A stretch of 64,000 nt of DNA from Faecalispora sporosphaeroides DSM 1294 (GCA_000383295.1 KB911073.1:79297-143296); one strand, 5' to 3'; positions 26,672 to 35,956 are shown, counted from the stretch's first letter. Numbers and translations are program-made. The notes: generated by a model not told the origin, from the sequence alone.

Positions 26672-27142
26672 ATTCTGTGTGGTTGGAAATGTGCGATGCT
26701 GATAGACACACACTGCGACACGGACAACCTGCACAACCATCTGCTGGTCAATTCGGTCCGCTTCAAAACTGGAATAAAGCTGCACCAGAACCAGGATGAT
26801 TTGGTACAGCACCAAAAGATCAACGATGAAATTTGTCTGTCGCGTGGTCAGCCTGTGCTGGAGAGTTATCACAAAGGGCAGAAGAAAAAGCGCGCAATGG
26901 AGGGAGAATACCGTGCCGAGCATGGTTTTAGTCCCTTGACGCCGGAGCCGCCCGAAGGCTGGCTGGGGCAACTGGAGCAGACAAGACACCTTGGTAAGGA
27001 TGTAATTGCTCTCGGTAAAAATCTGGAGTGTGCGGGCGATGTGCCGCCTCCCCTTGTGCCTCCTATATGGACGGACAGCAAGCAACACCAGCGAGAAGCG
27101 CTGAAATTTGCGGTAAAACGGCATATGCTGCGCAGCTATTAG
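26663..27142 (+). pseudogene. Remnant of a MobA/VirD2-type relaxase with truncated N-terminus and internal deletion
   Basis: The frame contains the relaxase metal-binding HUH motif THCDTDNLHNHLLVNSV (about residues 15-31), followed by the typical FKTGIKLHQNQDDL and INDEICLSRGQPV segments. It then jumps within a few residues to text resembling the C-terminal tail of such relaxases (ALGKNLECAGDVPPP and WTDSKQHQREALK). The N-terminal catalytic Tyr region is missing and the middle of the protein is absent, so it is not functional. Homology starts just after the lysC terminator, marking the left edge of the island. Confidence 0.7.
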
Positions 27143-27172
27143 GAAGAATCTGGATGAAAGGGGGCCCGCCTA

Positions 27173-27439
27173 TTGAAAATTCAGATTGACCGTCAGAAAA
27201 AAATCGTGGAAATATGGCTGACCAATCAAGAGCAGCAGAACGTGGCGGTTATGGAAAGCCTTGCCGATTACTACCGTCAATATCAGGCTGAAAAATACAA
27301 GGTGGCGGTATTTCTTTCAGGTAAGCGTGAACTGAGAGGTCTGACGGAAGAATTGCTGCTGCACAACAGAAGGACAGCTGCTAAAGCGGAGCTGGCGCGG
27401 GAGGAGACCCAGCAAAGTGGGATGACAATGGGCATGTAA
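27173..27439 (+). CDS. Small conserved protein of the relaxase-associated type
   Basis: An 88-residue protein (MKIQIDRQKKIVEIWLTN and onward) with an alpha/beta pattern and the strand KVAVFLSGKREL, ending in a charged helix. I recognise it as the kind of small protein that commonly follows relaxase genes in Firmicutes integrative elements, without known function. It starts at TTG, ten bases after AAAGGGGG. It lies 30 bases after the relaxase remnant in the same direction, so both probably came from one element. Confidence 0.65.
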   Translation: MKIQIDRQKKIVEIWLTNQEQQNVAVMESLADYYRQYQAEKYKVAVFLSGKRELRGLTEELLLHNRRTAAKAELAREETQQSGMTMGM

Positions 27440-27503
27440 GATAAAACGGATGTAGTATTAAGCAGGCAATCATTTAGTATGAATTATTTAAGCGTGAGTT
27501 TAA

Positions 27504-27533
27504 TTGAAAATTTATGGGTATTTATGTTATAAT
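27504..27533 (+). promoter_or_regulatory. Promoter heading the glycan locus
   Basis: TTGAAA and a perfect TATAAT with an 18-base spacer, about 100 bases ahead of the first glycosyltransferase gene. Confidence 0.6.
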
Positions 27534-27630
27534 ATCGATGGTACACAGAAAGTCGATTAATGTGGAAAATACGTAAATCAATTTCAAAGGCGATGCTTTA
27601 GTGCAAAGTTATTAGAGGTGATAAATTAGC

Positions 27631-28653
27631 ATGGAAAAATCAACGGGGCCGCATAGTTCTCCATTTTTTTCTTTTATTATACCAGTTTATAATGTTGCAG
27701 AATATCTGCCACAGTGCGTTTATAGCATAGTAAATCAGAACTTTGTTGATTTTGAAATTATACTTGTTGATAATGCTTCAACTGATAATTGCTTTAAATT
27801 GTGCAATGAATTTGCTAATAAAGATAATCGAGTTGTAGTTCATCATTTAAGTACAAATATTGGTGTTTCGGGAGCAAGAAACCTTGGAATCAAATGTGCT
27901 TTAGGAACCTATATACTTTTTATAGATTCGGATGATTTTATTATGCCAAATACTTTAATGAGGTTAAGGGAAATAATTACAGATCAAATATATCCAGATG
28001 TAGTTTTTCTTGATACAATAAAAGTATATTCAAATGGTTTGAAGATTCCAATGGGAGAAAATTTTTGTTCTTCTAAAATTAATGGTATGTCTTCACTCAG
28101 TGTGTTAAATCATTTATCCTTTTTAAAAAAATATCCGGGTAGCGCCTGGGCAAAAGCGATTAAAAGCGATATTTTGGATGATAGGTTAACGTTTTTAGAG
28201 AATCTTGTGTCTGTGGAAGATGTTGAGTGGACGTTTAGACTTTTCGGAGTGGCTAATAGTTATGCATATTGTCCGCTCGATTTTTATTGTTATAGACAAC
28301 GCAATAATTCTATTACGAAATCATATACGCCTTCACGGGCTTTGGCTTTTTTTCAAATAATTGAAAAATGGGCTCAAGAACAGCCTGAAAATGAATACAG
28401 GTTGATAATTAACTCTTTTTTAGCTTATCAATACATGATTTTATTATTTAATTTGTCTAATTTAAATCGAGTTGGCACAAAGACACTATATATGAGGGCG
28501 GATCGACTAAAATGGATATTATCATATAGTAGATCTCCACGATGCAAACTTGCGCATATTAGTGTTGCTGTTTTTGGCGTTTATTGGACATCCCGCTTAT
28601 TACAAATATACCATAAGATTTTTTTAGTTAAAGGGGATGAAATGGTTGCCTGA
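27631..28653 (+). CDS. Family 2 glycosyltransferase
   Basis: A 340-residue GT-A fold transferase. The catalytic domain begins FSFIIPVYNVAEYLPQC (about 12-30), has the nucleotide-binding IILVDNASTD and the DxD-like metal site DSDDF (about 98). EDVEWTFRLF, a WAKAIK-type segment and a YRQRNNSIT stretch lie in the acceptor half, as in other capsule GT2 enzymes. It transfers a sugar from a nucleotide donor to a growing glycan at the cytoplasmic face; neither sugar can be named. It overlaps the next gene by 17 bases. Codon use is strongly AT-rich compared with the core. Confidence 0.88.
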   Translation: MEKSTGPHSSPFFSFIIPVYNVAEYLPQCVYSIVNQNFVDFEIILVDNASTDNCFKLCNEFANKDNRVVVHHLSTNIGVSGARNLGIKCALGTYILFIDSDDFIMPNTLMRLREIITDQIYPDVVFLDTIKVYSNGLKIPMGENFCSSKINGMSSLSVLNHLSFLKKYPGSAWAKAIKSDILDDRLTFLENLVSVEDVEWTFRLFGVANSYAYCPLDFYCYRQRNNSITKSYTPSRALAFFQIIEKWAQEQPENEYRLIINSFLAYQYMILLFNLSNLNRVGTKTLYMRADRLKWILSYSRSPRCKLAHISVAVFGVYWTSRLLQIYHKIFLVKGDEMVA

Positions 28654-29620
28654 CATAAAAATTTTTGTATCAAGACGCATTGATATTGAAAGTGAATATA
28701 TTAATTATTCTATCTATTATCCTATGCGTTGTGGTGCAATTTTTGATAATTCTTTATCTCCCTCTTGTGATGGAGATAATACTGGAGATAATATTTCACA
28801 AAAACGTATGTCTTTTTGCGAATTCACAGTGCAATATTGGGCATGGAAAAATTACAAAGCAGAATACTATGGTATGTGTCATTACCGTAGATATCTTTCT
28901 TTTGTTAATTCGCATATTGGGACTCAATTTAACACTAATCAATACAACATGTTGTGTGTTCCGTTATTAACAAAAAGAAGCGCAGAAAAATATGTTATAA
29001 ATAACAACAATTATGTTAAAGATTTAATTTCACAATATGATGCAGTTGTGTCAAAATCCGCCATAGTAGAAAAAATATCAGTACCTTCAGGAAATAGTGT
29101 CGGTACGGTTAGTTCTTTATGGGAAAGTTATGATGGAATTTATATAAAAAAATCGTCTTTAAATTTGTTAATAAAATTAATTGAGGAACATTTTCCTCAA
29201 TATCTTAATTCTGCTATTGAATATCTTGGAGGAAATGAGCATAGAGGATTTAATTGTTTTGTTATGAAAAGAGATTTATTTTATAAAATGTGTCAGTTTC
29301 AGTTTGATATAATGTTTGAATTAGAAAAACAATTAGATACTGTAGGATATACGGAAACAATGAGACGCACTCCGGCTTTTGTCGGCGAAATATTATATGG
29401 CGTATTTGTATACCATATACAGAAACAAAATAAATATAAAATTTTAGAACTACCTATAGTCTTTTTTTACAAGACAGAAAGAGTTACATCTTTTGCGAAA
29501 GCATTGATCATTAACATTTATTATTATATGGCATTTACAATTCGAAAAATATTGAATATATTAATGCCTGTTGGCTCAAAAAAGCGAAAGATATTAAAAA
29601 GGTTTATTTCCTTAATATGA
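28637..29620 (+). CDS. DUF4422 glycosyltransferase-like protein
   Basis: A 327-residue member of the DUF4422 family, whose members occur in capsule and O-antigen loci and are considered glycosyltransferases. Diagnostic motifs are IKIFVSRRID, MRCGAIFD, GDNTGDNIS, TVQYWAWKN and YYGMCHYRRYLSF (77-89), the last being the family hallmark. The C-terminus carries a basic amphipathic tail (LMPVGSKKRKILKRFISLI) that may dock to membrane. Because UDP-galactopyranose mutase is in the same locus, galactofuranose transfer is a possibility, but this is inference. Confidence 0.82.
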   Translation: MKWLPDIKIFVSRRIDIESEYINYSIYYPMRCGAIFDNSLSPSCDGDNTGDNISQKRMSFCEFTVQYWAWKNYKAEYYGMCHYRRYLSFVNSHIGTQFNTNQYNMLCVPLLTKRSAEKYVINNNNYVKDLISQYDAVVSKSAIVEKISVPSGNSVGTVSSLWESYDGIYIKKSSLNLLIKLIEEHFPQYLNSAIEYLGGNEHRGFNCFVMKRDLFYKMCQFQFDIMFELEKQLDTVGYTETMRRTPAFVGEILYGVFVYHIQKQNKYKILELPIVFFYKTERVTSFAKALIINIYYYMAFTIRKILNILMPVGSKKRKILKRFISLI

Positions 29621-29723
29621 TTTTCTTTAGCGGAATAAGAAAAATATTATAGTCAAATTAGTTGTAATATTGTAATTTTTGGTTTATTCAATATACCTTG
29701 TTATTGATATTATCTGACTTAAC

Positions 29724-29752
29724 TTGACAGCATATATTCGTTATAGTAAACT
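29724..29752 (+). promoter_or_regulatory. Possible promoter upstream of the polysaccharide exporter genes
   Basis: Perfect TTGACA with a weak TAAACT -10 box at a 17-base spacing. It lies in a 209-base AT-rich gap before the permease gene. Confidence 0.4.
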
Positions 29753-29829
29753 AAAATTCATAAAAAGTAGAATTTGGGGATTTTGCCATTATCATAAATA
29801 GGCTTGCTTAAACAGAAGAGTAATATGAA

Positions 29830-31344
29830 GTGAATATCCGTACAAGGAAGGACAAATGTTTTGTGAAACCTAATATAAATTGGTTAATCAGCAAAGTTGA
29901 AAATAATTTGGCCTTAAATCAACGCACGTTAAAGATATATAGTAAGATATTAGTTATTGGCTACTTGTTGATGTCTGTGATTTTTTATTTTTTAGCAGGA
30001 GAACAGCTTCATTTTCGCGAATCAAGAGAGAATATTAATATGCAAACAGCCAATTCTGGAACTGTGGAGTTAACTTCTGGGAGTCTGGCAGAACAAACAT
30101 TCATCAATAACATTCAGAGAATTACATCTGTTTCTGTTGCATGGGGAACCTATAATAGGCACAATAAAGGAACGGTTTATATCGATGTTTATGAGTTGAA
30201 TGGAAATATACAAATCATGCATCAGGAGTTGTCCGCTGGAGAAATAACAGAAGGATATATCAGTACGTTTACTTTTGAAAAACCTGTTGAAGGCTTAACA
30301 GGGGCTCCTTTGTTATTAAAAATAACAGCTGATTCTATGCCAGGAAGCGCTGTGTCACCATTAATGAACACGGCGGCTTCCAAGGATGGTTTTTTACTTT
30401 CTTTGAATGGGAATTCTGTTCCTGGGATGCTTTGCTTTTCGGTGAAGGGTGAAGATTATATTTGGATAGGTTTGCATTATTGGAAATTTGTTGTCGTTGG
30501 TGCATTCCTGCTCGTTTTTTATATATTAGTTACTCTGCACAGTATAAAGAATGGGAAAAAACCACTTCTATTTATGGCATTAGTCGCCATACGAAAATAT
30601 CGATTTCTCATTCGTCAGTTGGTTGCCAGAGATTTCAAGGCTAAATATAAACGATCATTTTTTGGAATTTTATGGAGCTTTCTAAATCCGTTATTGACTA
30701 TGCTTGTGCAATACCTTGTATTCTCTAACCTGTTTCGGTTTGATATTCCTTATTACTCCGTTTATCTGCTTTGCGGCATTGTAATCTTCAACTACTTTTC
30801 CGAAGCGTGCGGTATGACTTTAAATTCTATTGTTGGAAACGCAAGTTTGATAACAAAAGTCTATGTGCCTAAATATATATATCCACTTACCAGAGTCATA
30901 TCTTCTTTTATCAATCTGTTAATTGCTATGGTTCCACTTCTTATCGTGACATTTGCATCGGGACTCTATCCGACAAAGGCTTATCTTCTGTTACCCTTTG
31001 TTTTAGTTTGTTTAGCAGTATTCTGCCTTGGCCTTGGCATGCTGTTGGCATCTGCCATGGTGTTTTTCAGGGATATGCAGTTTTTGTGGGGTGTAATTAG
31101 TATGGTCTGGATGTATTTAACGCCTCTATTTTATCCGGAGAGTATCCTTCCTTCCAGTGTTGCTATTCTTTTGAAGGGAAATCCTCTTTATTATTTTATT
31201 AAATTTGTAAGAGCCTGTGTGATGGATGGAATTTCTCCTGAGCCGATTATGTATGTGCTGTGTTTCTTTTTTGCTGTTATTTCCATTTTGCTTGGCGCTT
31301 TTGTGTTTAAAAAGACACAGGATCGTTTTGTATTGTATTTATAA
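29830..31344 (+). CDS. ABC-2 polysaccharide export permease (Wzm-like) with N-terminal extracytoplasmic domain
   Basis: A 504-residue protein. Residues about 245-504 are a normal ABC-2 export permease with six membrane segments and the LVARDFKAKYKRSFFGILWSF motif. Ahead of this is an unusual extension: a membrane segment (about 40-58), a beta-rich extracytoplasmic domain (about 60-210) with GTVELTSGSLAEQTF and SVAWGTYNRHNKGTVYIDVYE, then another membrane segment (about 215-235). Typical Wzm/TagG proteins are about 260 residues. It pairs with the ATPase 12 bases downstream. The start is a GTG at 29830; a GTG at 29863 behind AAGGAAGG is also possible. Confidence 0.85.
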   Translation: MNIRTRKDKCFVKPNINWLISKVENNLALNQRTLKIYSKILVIGYLLMSVIFYFLAGEQLHFRESRENINMQTANSGTVELTSGSLAEQTFINNIQRITSVSVAWGTYNRHNKGTVYIDVYELNGNIQIMHQELSAGEITEGYISTFTFEKPVEGLTGAPLLLKITADSMPGSAVSPLMNTAASKDGFLLSLNGNSVPGMLCFSVKGEDYIWIGLHYWKFVVVGAFLLVFYILVTLHSIKNGKKPLLFMALVAIRKYRFLIRQLVARDFKAKYKRSFFGILWSFLNPLLTMLVQYLVFSNLFRFDIPYYSVYLLCGIVIFNYFSEACGMTLNSIVGNASLITKVYVPKYIYPLTRVISSFINLLIAMVPLLIVTFASGLYPTKAYLLLPFVLVCLAVFCLGLGMLLASAMVFFRDMQFLWGVISMVWMYLTPLFYPESILPSSVAILLKGNPLYYFIKFVRACVMDGISPEPIMYVLCFFFAVISILLGAFVFKKTQDRFVLYL

Positions 31345-31356
31345 GAGGTTTAAGAA

Positions 31357-32085
31357 ATGAAGGAATTGATGATAGATGTTAAGGATGTTTCCATGCAGTT
31401 TAGGTTGTCAGGAGACCGAATCATGTCACTTAAGGAATTTGTAACAGCAAAAATTGGGGGTAAACTTACCTATGATGAATTTTGGGCTTTAAAAAATATA
31501 AGTTTTGAAGTATATAAAGGTGAAGTCTTTGGAATTATTGGGCGTAATGGATCTGGAAAAAGCACGTTGCTGAAAGTGATTTCTGGTATTCTTAAACCTA
31601 CTGAAGGCGTGGTTAAGTGCCAAGGAAATGTTGTTCCCATGCTGGAGTTAGGTTCTGGTTTTGATATGGATTTAACCGGCAGGGAAAATATTTTCCTCAA
31701 TGGCGCTATTTTAGGTTATTCTGAAGAATTCCTCCGCTCTGAATATGACAGAATACTGGAGTTTTCGGAGTTGGGCCATTTTATTGATGTGCCAATAAGA
31801 AATTATTCATCAGGAATGTTAATGAGATTGGCATTTTCTATTGCAACAATGGTAAATCCTCAGATATTGATTGTCGATGAGATTTTAGCTGTAGGCGACG
31901 AAGCTTTTCAGAAAAAGAGCAGGGACAGGATGATGCAGTTAATGTCAGGAGGAACAACAGTTTTGTTTGTGTCCCACAATTTGAGCCAAATTAAAGAATT
32001 ATGTGATAGAGTTTTATGGCTGGATGGTGGCGGGGTGCGTATGTTGGATCTTGCAGATTTGGTATGCGATAGCTATGAAATATAA
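31357..32085 (+). CDS. Polysaccharide export ABC ATPase (Wzt/TagH-like)
   Basis: A 242-residue ATPase that powers export of an undecaprenyl-linked glycan with the preceding permease. It has Walker A GRNGSGKSTLL, the subfamily-specific ELGSGFDMDLTGRENIFLNG segment, signature YSSGMLMRL and Walker B ILIVDEILAVGD. It ends right after the nucleotide-binding domain, so it lacks the C-terminal carbohydrate-binding domain that some Wzt proteins use to read the capped chain end. Confidence 0.93.
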   Translation: MKELMIDVKDVSMQFRLSGDRIMSLKEFVTAKIGGKLTYDEFWALKNISFEVYKGEVFGIIGRNGSGKSTLLKVISGILKPTEGVVKCQGNVVPMLELGSGFDMDLTGRENIFLNGAILGYSEEFLRSEYDRILEFSELGHFIDVPIRNYSSGMLMRLAFSIATMVNPQILIVDEILAVGDEAFQKKSRDRMMQLMSGGTTVLFVSHNLSQIKELCDRVLWLDGGGVRMLDLADLVCDSYEI

Positions 32086-32167
32086 AATATATTGTCCTTT
32101 ATAATGTTGAAACTTGAAAATAAGTTATACTGTTGCTCAATGATTATTATTTGAGGAGTGCCTTGCA

Positions 32168-34087
32168 ATGAGTGAAAAAAAACCGGATATTAAAATTTTT
32201 GTTTCTCACCGCATTGATCAGGATAGTGAAACCATTGACAATCCGTTATATTTAAATGTGCGTTGCGGTGCCGTTTATGACACACGTGAGGACGTGTCTA
32301 TGCTGGGTGATGACACGGGTGATAATATTTCGAATAAGGTAAATACATTTGGTGACCTTACAGTCCAATATTGGGCGTGGAAAAATGTTGAAGCGGATTA
32401 TTATGGATTTTACAAAGCTAATCAGTATTTATTATTGCATTCAGATTTAAAAAATAATTTTGATAAAACTCCAAATTGTTTGAATGTATTATTTTCAGAA
32501 GATAATATAAAAAAATATCGCCTTAATTTAGCAGAAAGCAGTAAAGAGATTATTTCAAAATATAATGCTATTGTTGGAAAACCCAAGGAAAAAAAAGACA
32601 CTTCATTTTTCTCATCTTTCATGAGTAAATTAGATGGATTTTGCATTGAAACTTATATTGAAACTATCCGATCAATTCAACCTGATTTTGGGGAAAGCGC
32701 TAAAAAATATAATGAATCAGAGTGGGAATTTGAAACGCCACTTTTTATTATGGATAAAAGTACTTTTTTTGAGCTATGTGAGTTTCAATTTTCTGTATTA
32801 TTTGAGTTGGAAAAAAGCTTGAATGTTTCAAAACTAACCACCAATCAGTTAAACATTTTTGAGGTTTTCGGAGCATTTTTATTTGGTACTTTTATTTATT
32901 CAAAAAGAAGTACGTATCGATTAAAAATTAGCAATGCATACTATTTAATATTTAATTTTAGCAATATGTATAATAGTTTTCATCCTGCTTTTAATTATAA
33001 TAATATTCCAATCATTTTATCTTCTAGTGATTTTTTCTCTCCATATTTGGGGGTATGCATAACTTCAATTATCAATTCCTCAAACTCTGAAAATAATTAT
33101 GATATTATTGTTTTTGAACGAGATATGACGACATTAAATAAACATAGAATTTTGTCTTTAGTTCAGGGGAAAAACAATATTTCAATTCGTTTTTTTAATG
33201 TAGCCGAACAAATTAAAGATGCTAATTTCTTTATTAATAGTGATCGTATATCTCAAGAGACTTATTATGGCCTGTTAGTAGCATGGTTTCTTCCATATTA
33301 CAAAAAAGCAATTATTATGGATTGTGACATGGTAGTAAAAAGAGACCTTTCGGATCTTTATGGTGTTTCATTGGAAGACAAAATCGGAGGTGGAGTTAAT
33401 GATGTAATTTTACAAGGGTGGTTAAATGACCCCAATAACGATACATATGAATATTATGTTAAGGATTTGCACATTATCAATCCGTTTTTATGTTTTAACG
33501 GAGGATTAATATTATTAGATTTAGAAAAATTTCGCAATACCTTTACACGTGAAAAAATTATGAATTATATTAATAAATATAAATTAAGAGTAGTGGATCA
33601 AGACATTTTTAATATTCTTTTAGAAGGGCAAACTATGTTGCTTGATACGAGATGGAATCACATGGTTTATGTTAATGGAGCGATTAGCGATGCCATTGCT
33701 CGCGCTCCAGCTACAGCACAAAGAAATTATTTTGAAGCTAAAAAAAATCCGTTTATTATTCACTATGCTAGTGAGAACAAGCCATGGTTTAATCCTGAAC
33801 TGGAATTTGCAGACGATTTCTGGGAGATTGCCAGACAAACTATTTTTTATGAATCTATTTTAAACAGAATGGTCGACAAGAAAATGTCGTGTATTGGGAT
33901 AACGGCTCCGATCGTAATTGACGCTCGTACAGGTATCCGCAAGCTGGCTGATAGATTACTTCCTATTGGAACTCGCCGCCGTAAGTTCGCAAAGTTGCTG
34001 ATTCCTAAAGGTTCACTTCGTTGGAGATTCTGTAAACAAATCTATTATATATTCAAGCCGCAATATCGACCTGCAAAAGTGAAATAA
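32168..34087 (+). CDS. Fusion of a degenerate DUF4422 domain and a family 8 glycosyltransferase
   Basis: A 639-residue two-domain protein. Residues 1-270 align with DUF4422 and share IKIFVSHRID, VRCGAVYD, GDDTGDNIS and TVQYWAWKN with the gene at 28637. The hallmark YYGMCHYRRYL is replaced by YYGFYKANQYL (78-88), losing the His and both Arg. Residues about 280-560 are a GT8 domain: IPIILSSSDFFSPYLGVCI, the metal-binding DCDMV (about 385), FNGGLILLDLEKF, and VVDQDIFNILL. The C-terminal tail (LLPIGTRRRKFAKLLIPKG) resembles that of the protein at 28637. The second domain is the likely active transferase. Confidence 0.85.
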   Translation: MSEKKPDIKIFVSHRIDQDSETIDNPLYLNVRCGAVYDTREDVSMLGDDTGDNISNKVNTFGDLTVQYWAWKNVEADYYGFYKANQYLLLHSDLKNNFDKTPNCLNVLFSEDNIKKYRLNLAESSKEIISKYNAIVGKPKEKKDTSFFSSFMSKLDGFCIETYIETIRSIQPDFGESAKKYNESEWEFETPLFIMDKSTFFELCEFQFSVLFELEKSLNVSKLTTNQLNIFEVFGAFLFGTFIYSKRSTYRLKISNAYYLIFNFSNMYNSFHPAFNYNNIPIILSSSDFFSPYLGVCITSIINSSNSENNYDIIVFERDMTTLNKHRILSLVQGKNNISIRFFNVAEQIKDANFFINSDRISQETYYGLLVAWFLPYYKKAIIMDCDMVVKRDLSDLYGVSLEDKIGGGVNDVILQGWLNDPNNDTYEYYVKDLHIINPFLCFNGGLILLDLEKFRNTFTREKIMNYINKYKLRVVDQDIFNILLEGQTMLLDTRWNHMVYVNGAISDAIARAPATAQRNYFEAKKNPFIIHYASENKPWFNPELEFADDFWEIARQTIFYESILNRMVDKKMSCIGITAPIVIDARTGIRKLADRLLPIGTRRRKFAKLLIPKGSLRWRFCKQIYYIFKPQYRPAKVK

Positions 34088-34124
34088 GATATAGATAGAG
34101 CAGCAAAAGATGAGGAGTTATATT

Positions 34125-34898
34125 ATGAAAGTATTGCTTTTAGCCGGTGGATTTGGGACCCGTATTTCAGAAGAAAGTCACCTCAAACCCAAGCCTATGA
34201 TTGAAATAGGTGGGCAGCCCATTTTATGGCATGTAATGAAGTCTTATTCTTATTACGGTTTTAATGAGTTCGTGATATGTGCTGGTTATAAGCAACATGT
34301 AATAAAAGAATACTTTGCGGATTACTATCTTCATCGTTCGGACATAACGTTTGATTTTTGTAACGGCAACGGTATAACGATACATAATAATGTTGCTGAG
34401 CCGTGGAAAGTTACGGTGGTCGATACCGGACTAAACACCATGACGGGCGGTCGCATTAAACGGGTTAGGGATTACATAGGCAATGATCCTTTTATGATGA
34501 CGTATGGCGATGGCGTATGCGATATTAATTTGAGTAAATTACTGGAGTACCATCAGTCTCACGGAAAGTTAGCTACTATGACTGCTGTTCAGCCAGGCGG
34601 ACGATTTGGTACATTGGAAATCGAAACAGATAATACAATAAGTCGCTTTGCTGAAAAACGTAAAGAAGATGGTGGATGGATTAACGGTGGATTTATGGTG
34701 TTGGAGCCAAAAGTGTTAGATTATATTGCAGGAGATTCTACAATATTTGAACGAGAGCCCTTAGAGCAACTGTCAGAAGAGGGACAACTGGTTGCCTATC
34801 AATATGATGGTTTTTGGCAGTGTATGGATACATTGAGGGATAAACAACACCTTGAAGAATTACTGGAAAAAGGACAAGCTCCATGGAAGGTGTGGTAA
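34125..34898 (+). CDS. rfbF: Glucose-1-phosphate cytidylyltransferase
   Basis: Makes CDP-glucose from CTP and glucose 1-phosphate. The 257-residue enzyme has the nucleotidyltransferase motif LLAGGFGTRISEES with KPKPMIEIGGQPIL, the family-specific FVICAGYKQHVIKEYF, MTYGDGVCDINL, and NGGFMVLEPKV. The ATG at 34125 with GAGGAG upstream is preferred over one 15 bases earlier. It overlaps the start region of rfbG and so commits the locus to a CDP-sugar. Confidence 0.95.
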   Translation: MKVLLLAGGFGTRISEESHLKPKPMIEIGGQPILWHVMKSYSYYGFNEFVICAGYKQHVIKEYFADYYLHRSDITFDFCNGNGITIHNNVAEPWKVTVVDTGLNTMTGGRIKRVRDYIGNDPFMMTYGDGVCDINLSKLLEYHQSHGKLATMTAVQPGGRFGTLEIETDNTISRFAEKRKEDGGWINGGFMVLEPKVLDYIAGDSTIFEREPLEQLSEEGQLVAYQYDGFWQCMDTLRDKQHLEELLEKGQAPWKVW

Positions 34899-34900
34899 TA

Positions 34901-35956
34901 ATGACCGATCTTTCTTTTTATAAAGGTAAGCGCGTTTTTGTCACGGGGCATACAGGATTCAAAGGAGTGTGGCTTTCACGTATATTGGTGAGCGCGCAAG
35001 CTGATGTGACGGGTTTTTCTTTGCCTGCGCCAACTGAACCCAACCTTTTCGCATTGGCAGGTCTTGAAGGGCAGATGACCTCGGTTATCGGCGATATTCG
35101 AGATATGTCCGCTTTAAAAAAAGCTTTTGATGTTGCAAAGCCCGAGATCGTACTGCATTTGGCGGCTCAGCCCATTGTACGGGATAGTTATAAAGACCCC
35201 GCCTGTACCTATGAAACAAACGTAATGGGCACCGTCAATATTCTGGAGTGCGTACGACTGTCTGACAGTGTAAAAAGCTTTCTCAATGTCACTACAGATA
35301 AAGTGTATGAAAATAAGGAATGGGAATGGGGCTATCGGGAAAATGAGCCTTTGGATGGATTCGACCCCTATTCCAATAGCAAAAGCTGTTCGGAGCTCGT
35401 AACACACAGCTATAAAAACAGTTTTTTTGCGGATGGTCGGGTTGCCATTAGCACCGCCAGAGCCGGTAATGTAATCGGCGGCGGCGACTTTGCAAACGAC
35501 AGAATTATTCCCGATTGCGTAAGAGCTGTTCAAAAAAATGAGGTTATAGTGGTGCGCAATCCACACTCTACTCGGCCATATCAACATGTATTAGAGCCGC
35601 TGTTTGCTTATCTAATGATAGCTCAAAAGCAATATCAAGACCACAAGTTTGCTGGATGGTATAATGTTGGTCCGGATGATTGCGATTGCGTTACAACAGG
35701 AGAATTGGTGAATCTCTTTTGCAATGTATGGGGAAACAATGCAAGCTGGGAAAATAGATATGTTGGGGGACCCCATGAAGCTAATTTTCTTAAACTTGAT
35801 TGTTCCAAAATTAAGAATGTATTTGGCTGGCGGCCTCGTTGGCATATTACAGATGCCATTGAAAAAACCTGTGAATGGACAAAAGCTTGGATGGCAGGGG
35901 ACGATATTCCATTCATTATGGATCGTCAGATTAATGCTTTTAGGAGTGTAATTTGA
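34901..35956 (+). CDS. rfbG: CDP-glucose 4,6-dehydratase
   Basis: Short-chain dehydrogenase-type enzyme that converts CDP-glucose to CDP-4-keto-6-deoxyglucose. The 351-residue protein has the NAD motif TGHTGFKGVWLSRIL, HLAAQPIVRDSY, TTDKVYENKEW and the catalytic YSNSK. Specific RfbG features include SARAGNVIGGGDFA-type text and TRPYQHVLEPL. The start follows AAGGTGTGG inside the 3' end of rfbF. Confidence 0.95.
   Translation: MTDLSFYKGKRVFVTGHTGFKGVWLSRILVSAQADVTGFSLPAPTEPNLFALAGLEGQMTSVIGDIRDMSALKKAFDVAKPEIVLHLAAQPIVRDSYKDPACTYETNVMGTVNILECVRLSDSVKSFLNVTTDKVYENKEWEWGYRENEPLDGFDPYSNSKSCSELVTHSYKNSFFADGRVAISTARAGNVIGGGDFANDRIIPDCVRAVQKNEVIVVRNPHSTRPYQHVLEPLFAYLMIAQKQYQDHKFAGWYNVGPDDCDCVTTGELVNLFCNVWGNNASWENRYVGGPHEANFLKLDCSKIKNVFGWRPRWHITDAIEKTCEWTKAWMAGDDIPFIMDRQINAFRSVI

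Noticed and set aside
26558..27124. Minus-strand frame with a hydrophobic stretch in the left edge of the island
   Set aside because: The plus strand carries an unmistakable relaxase metal motif, and the minus frame runs through the lysC terminator.
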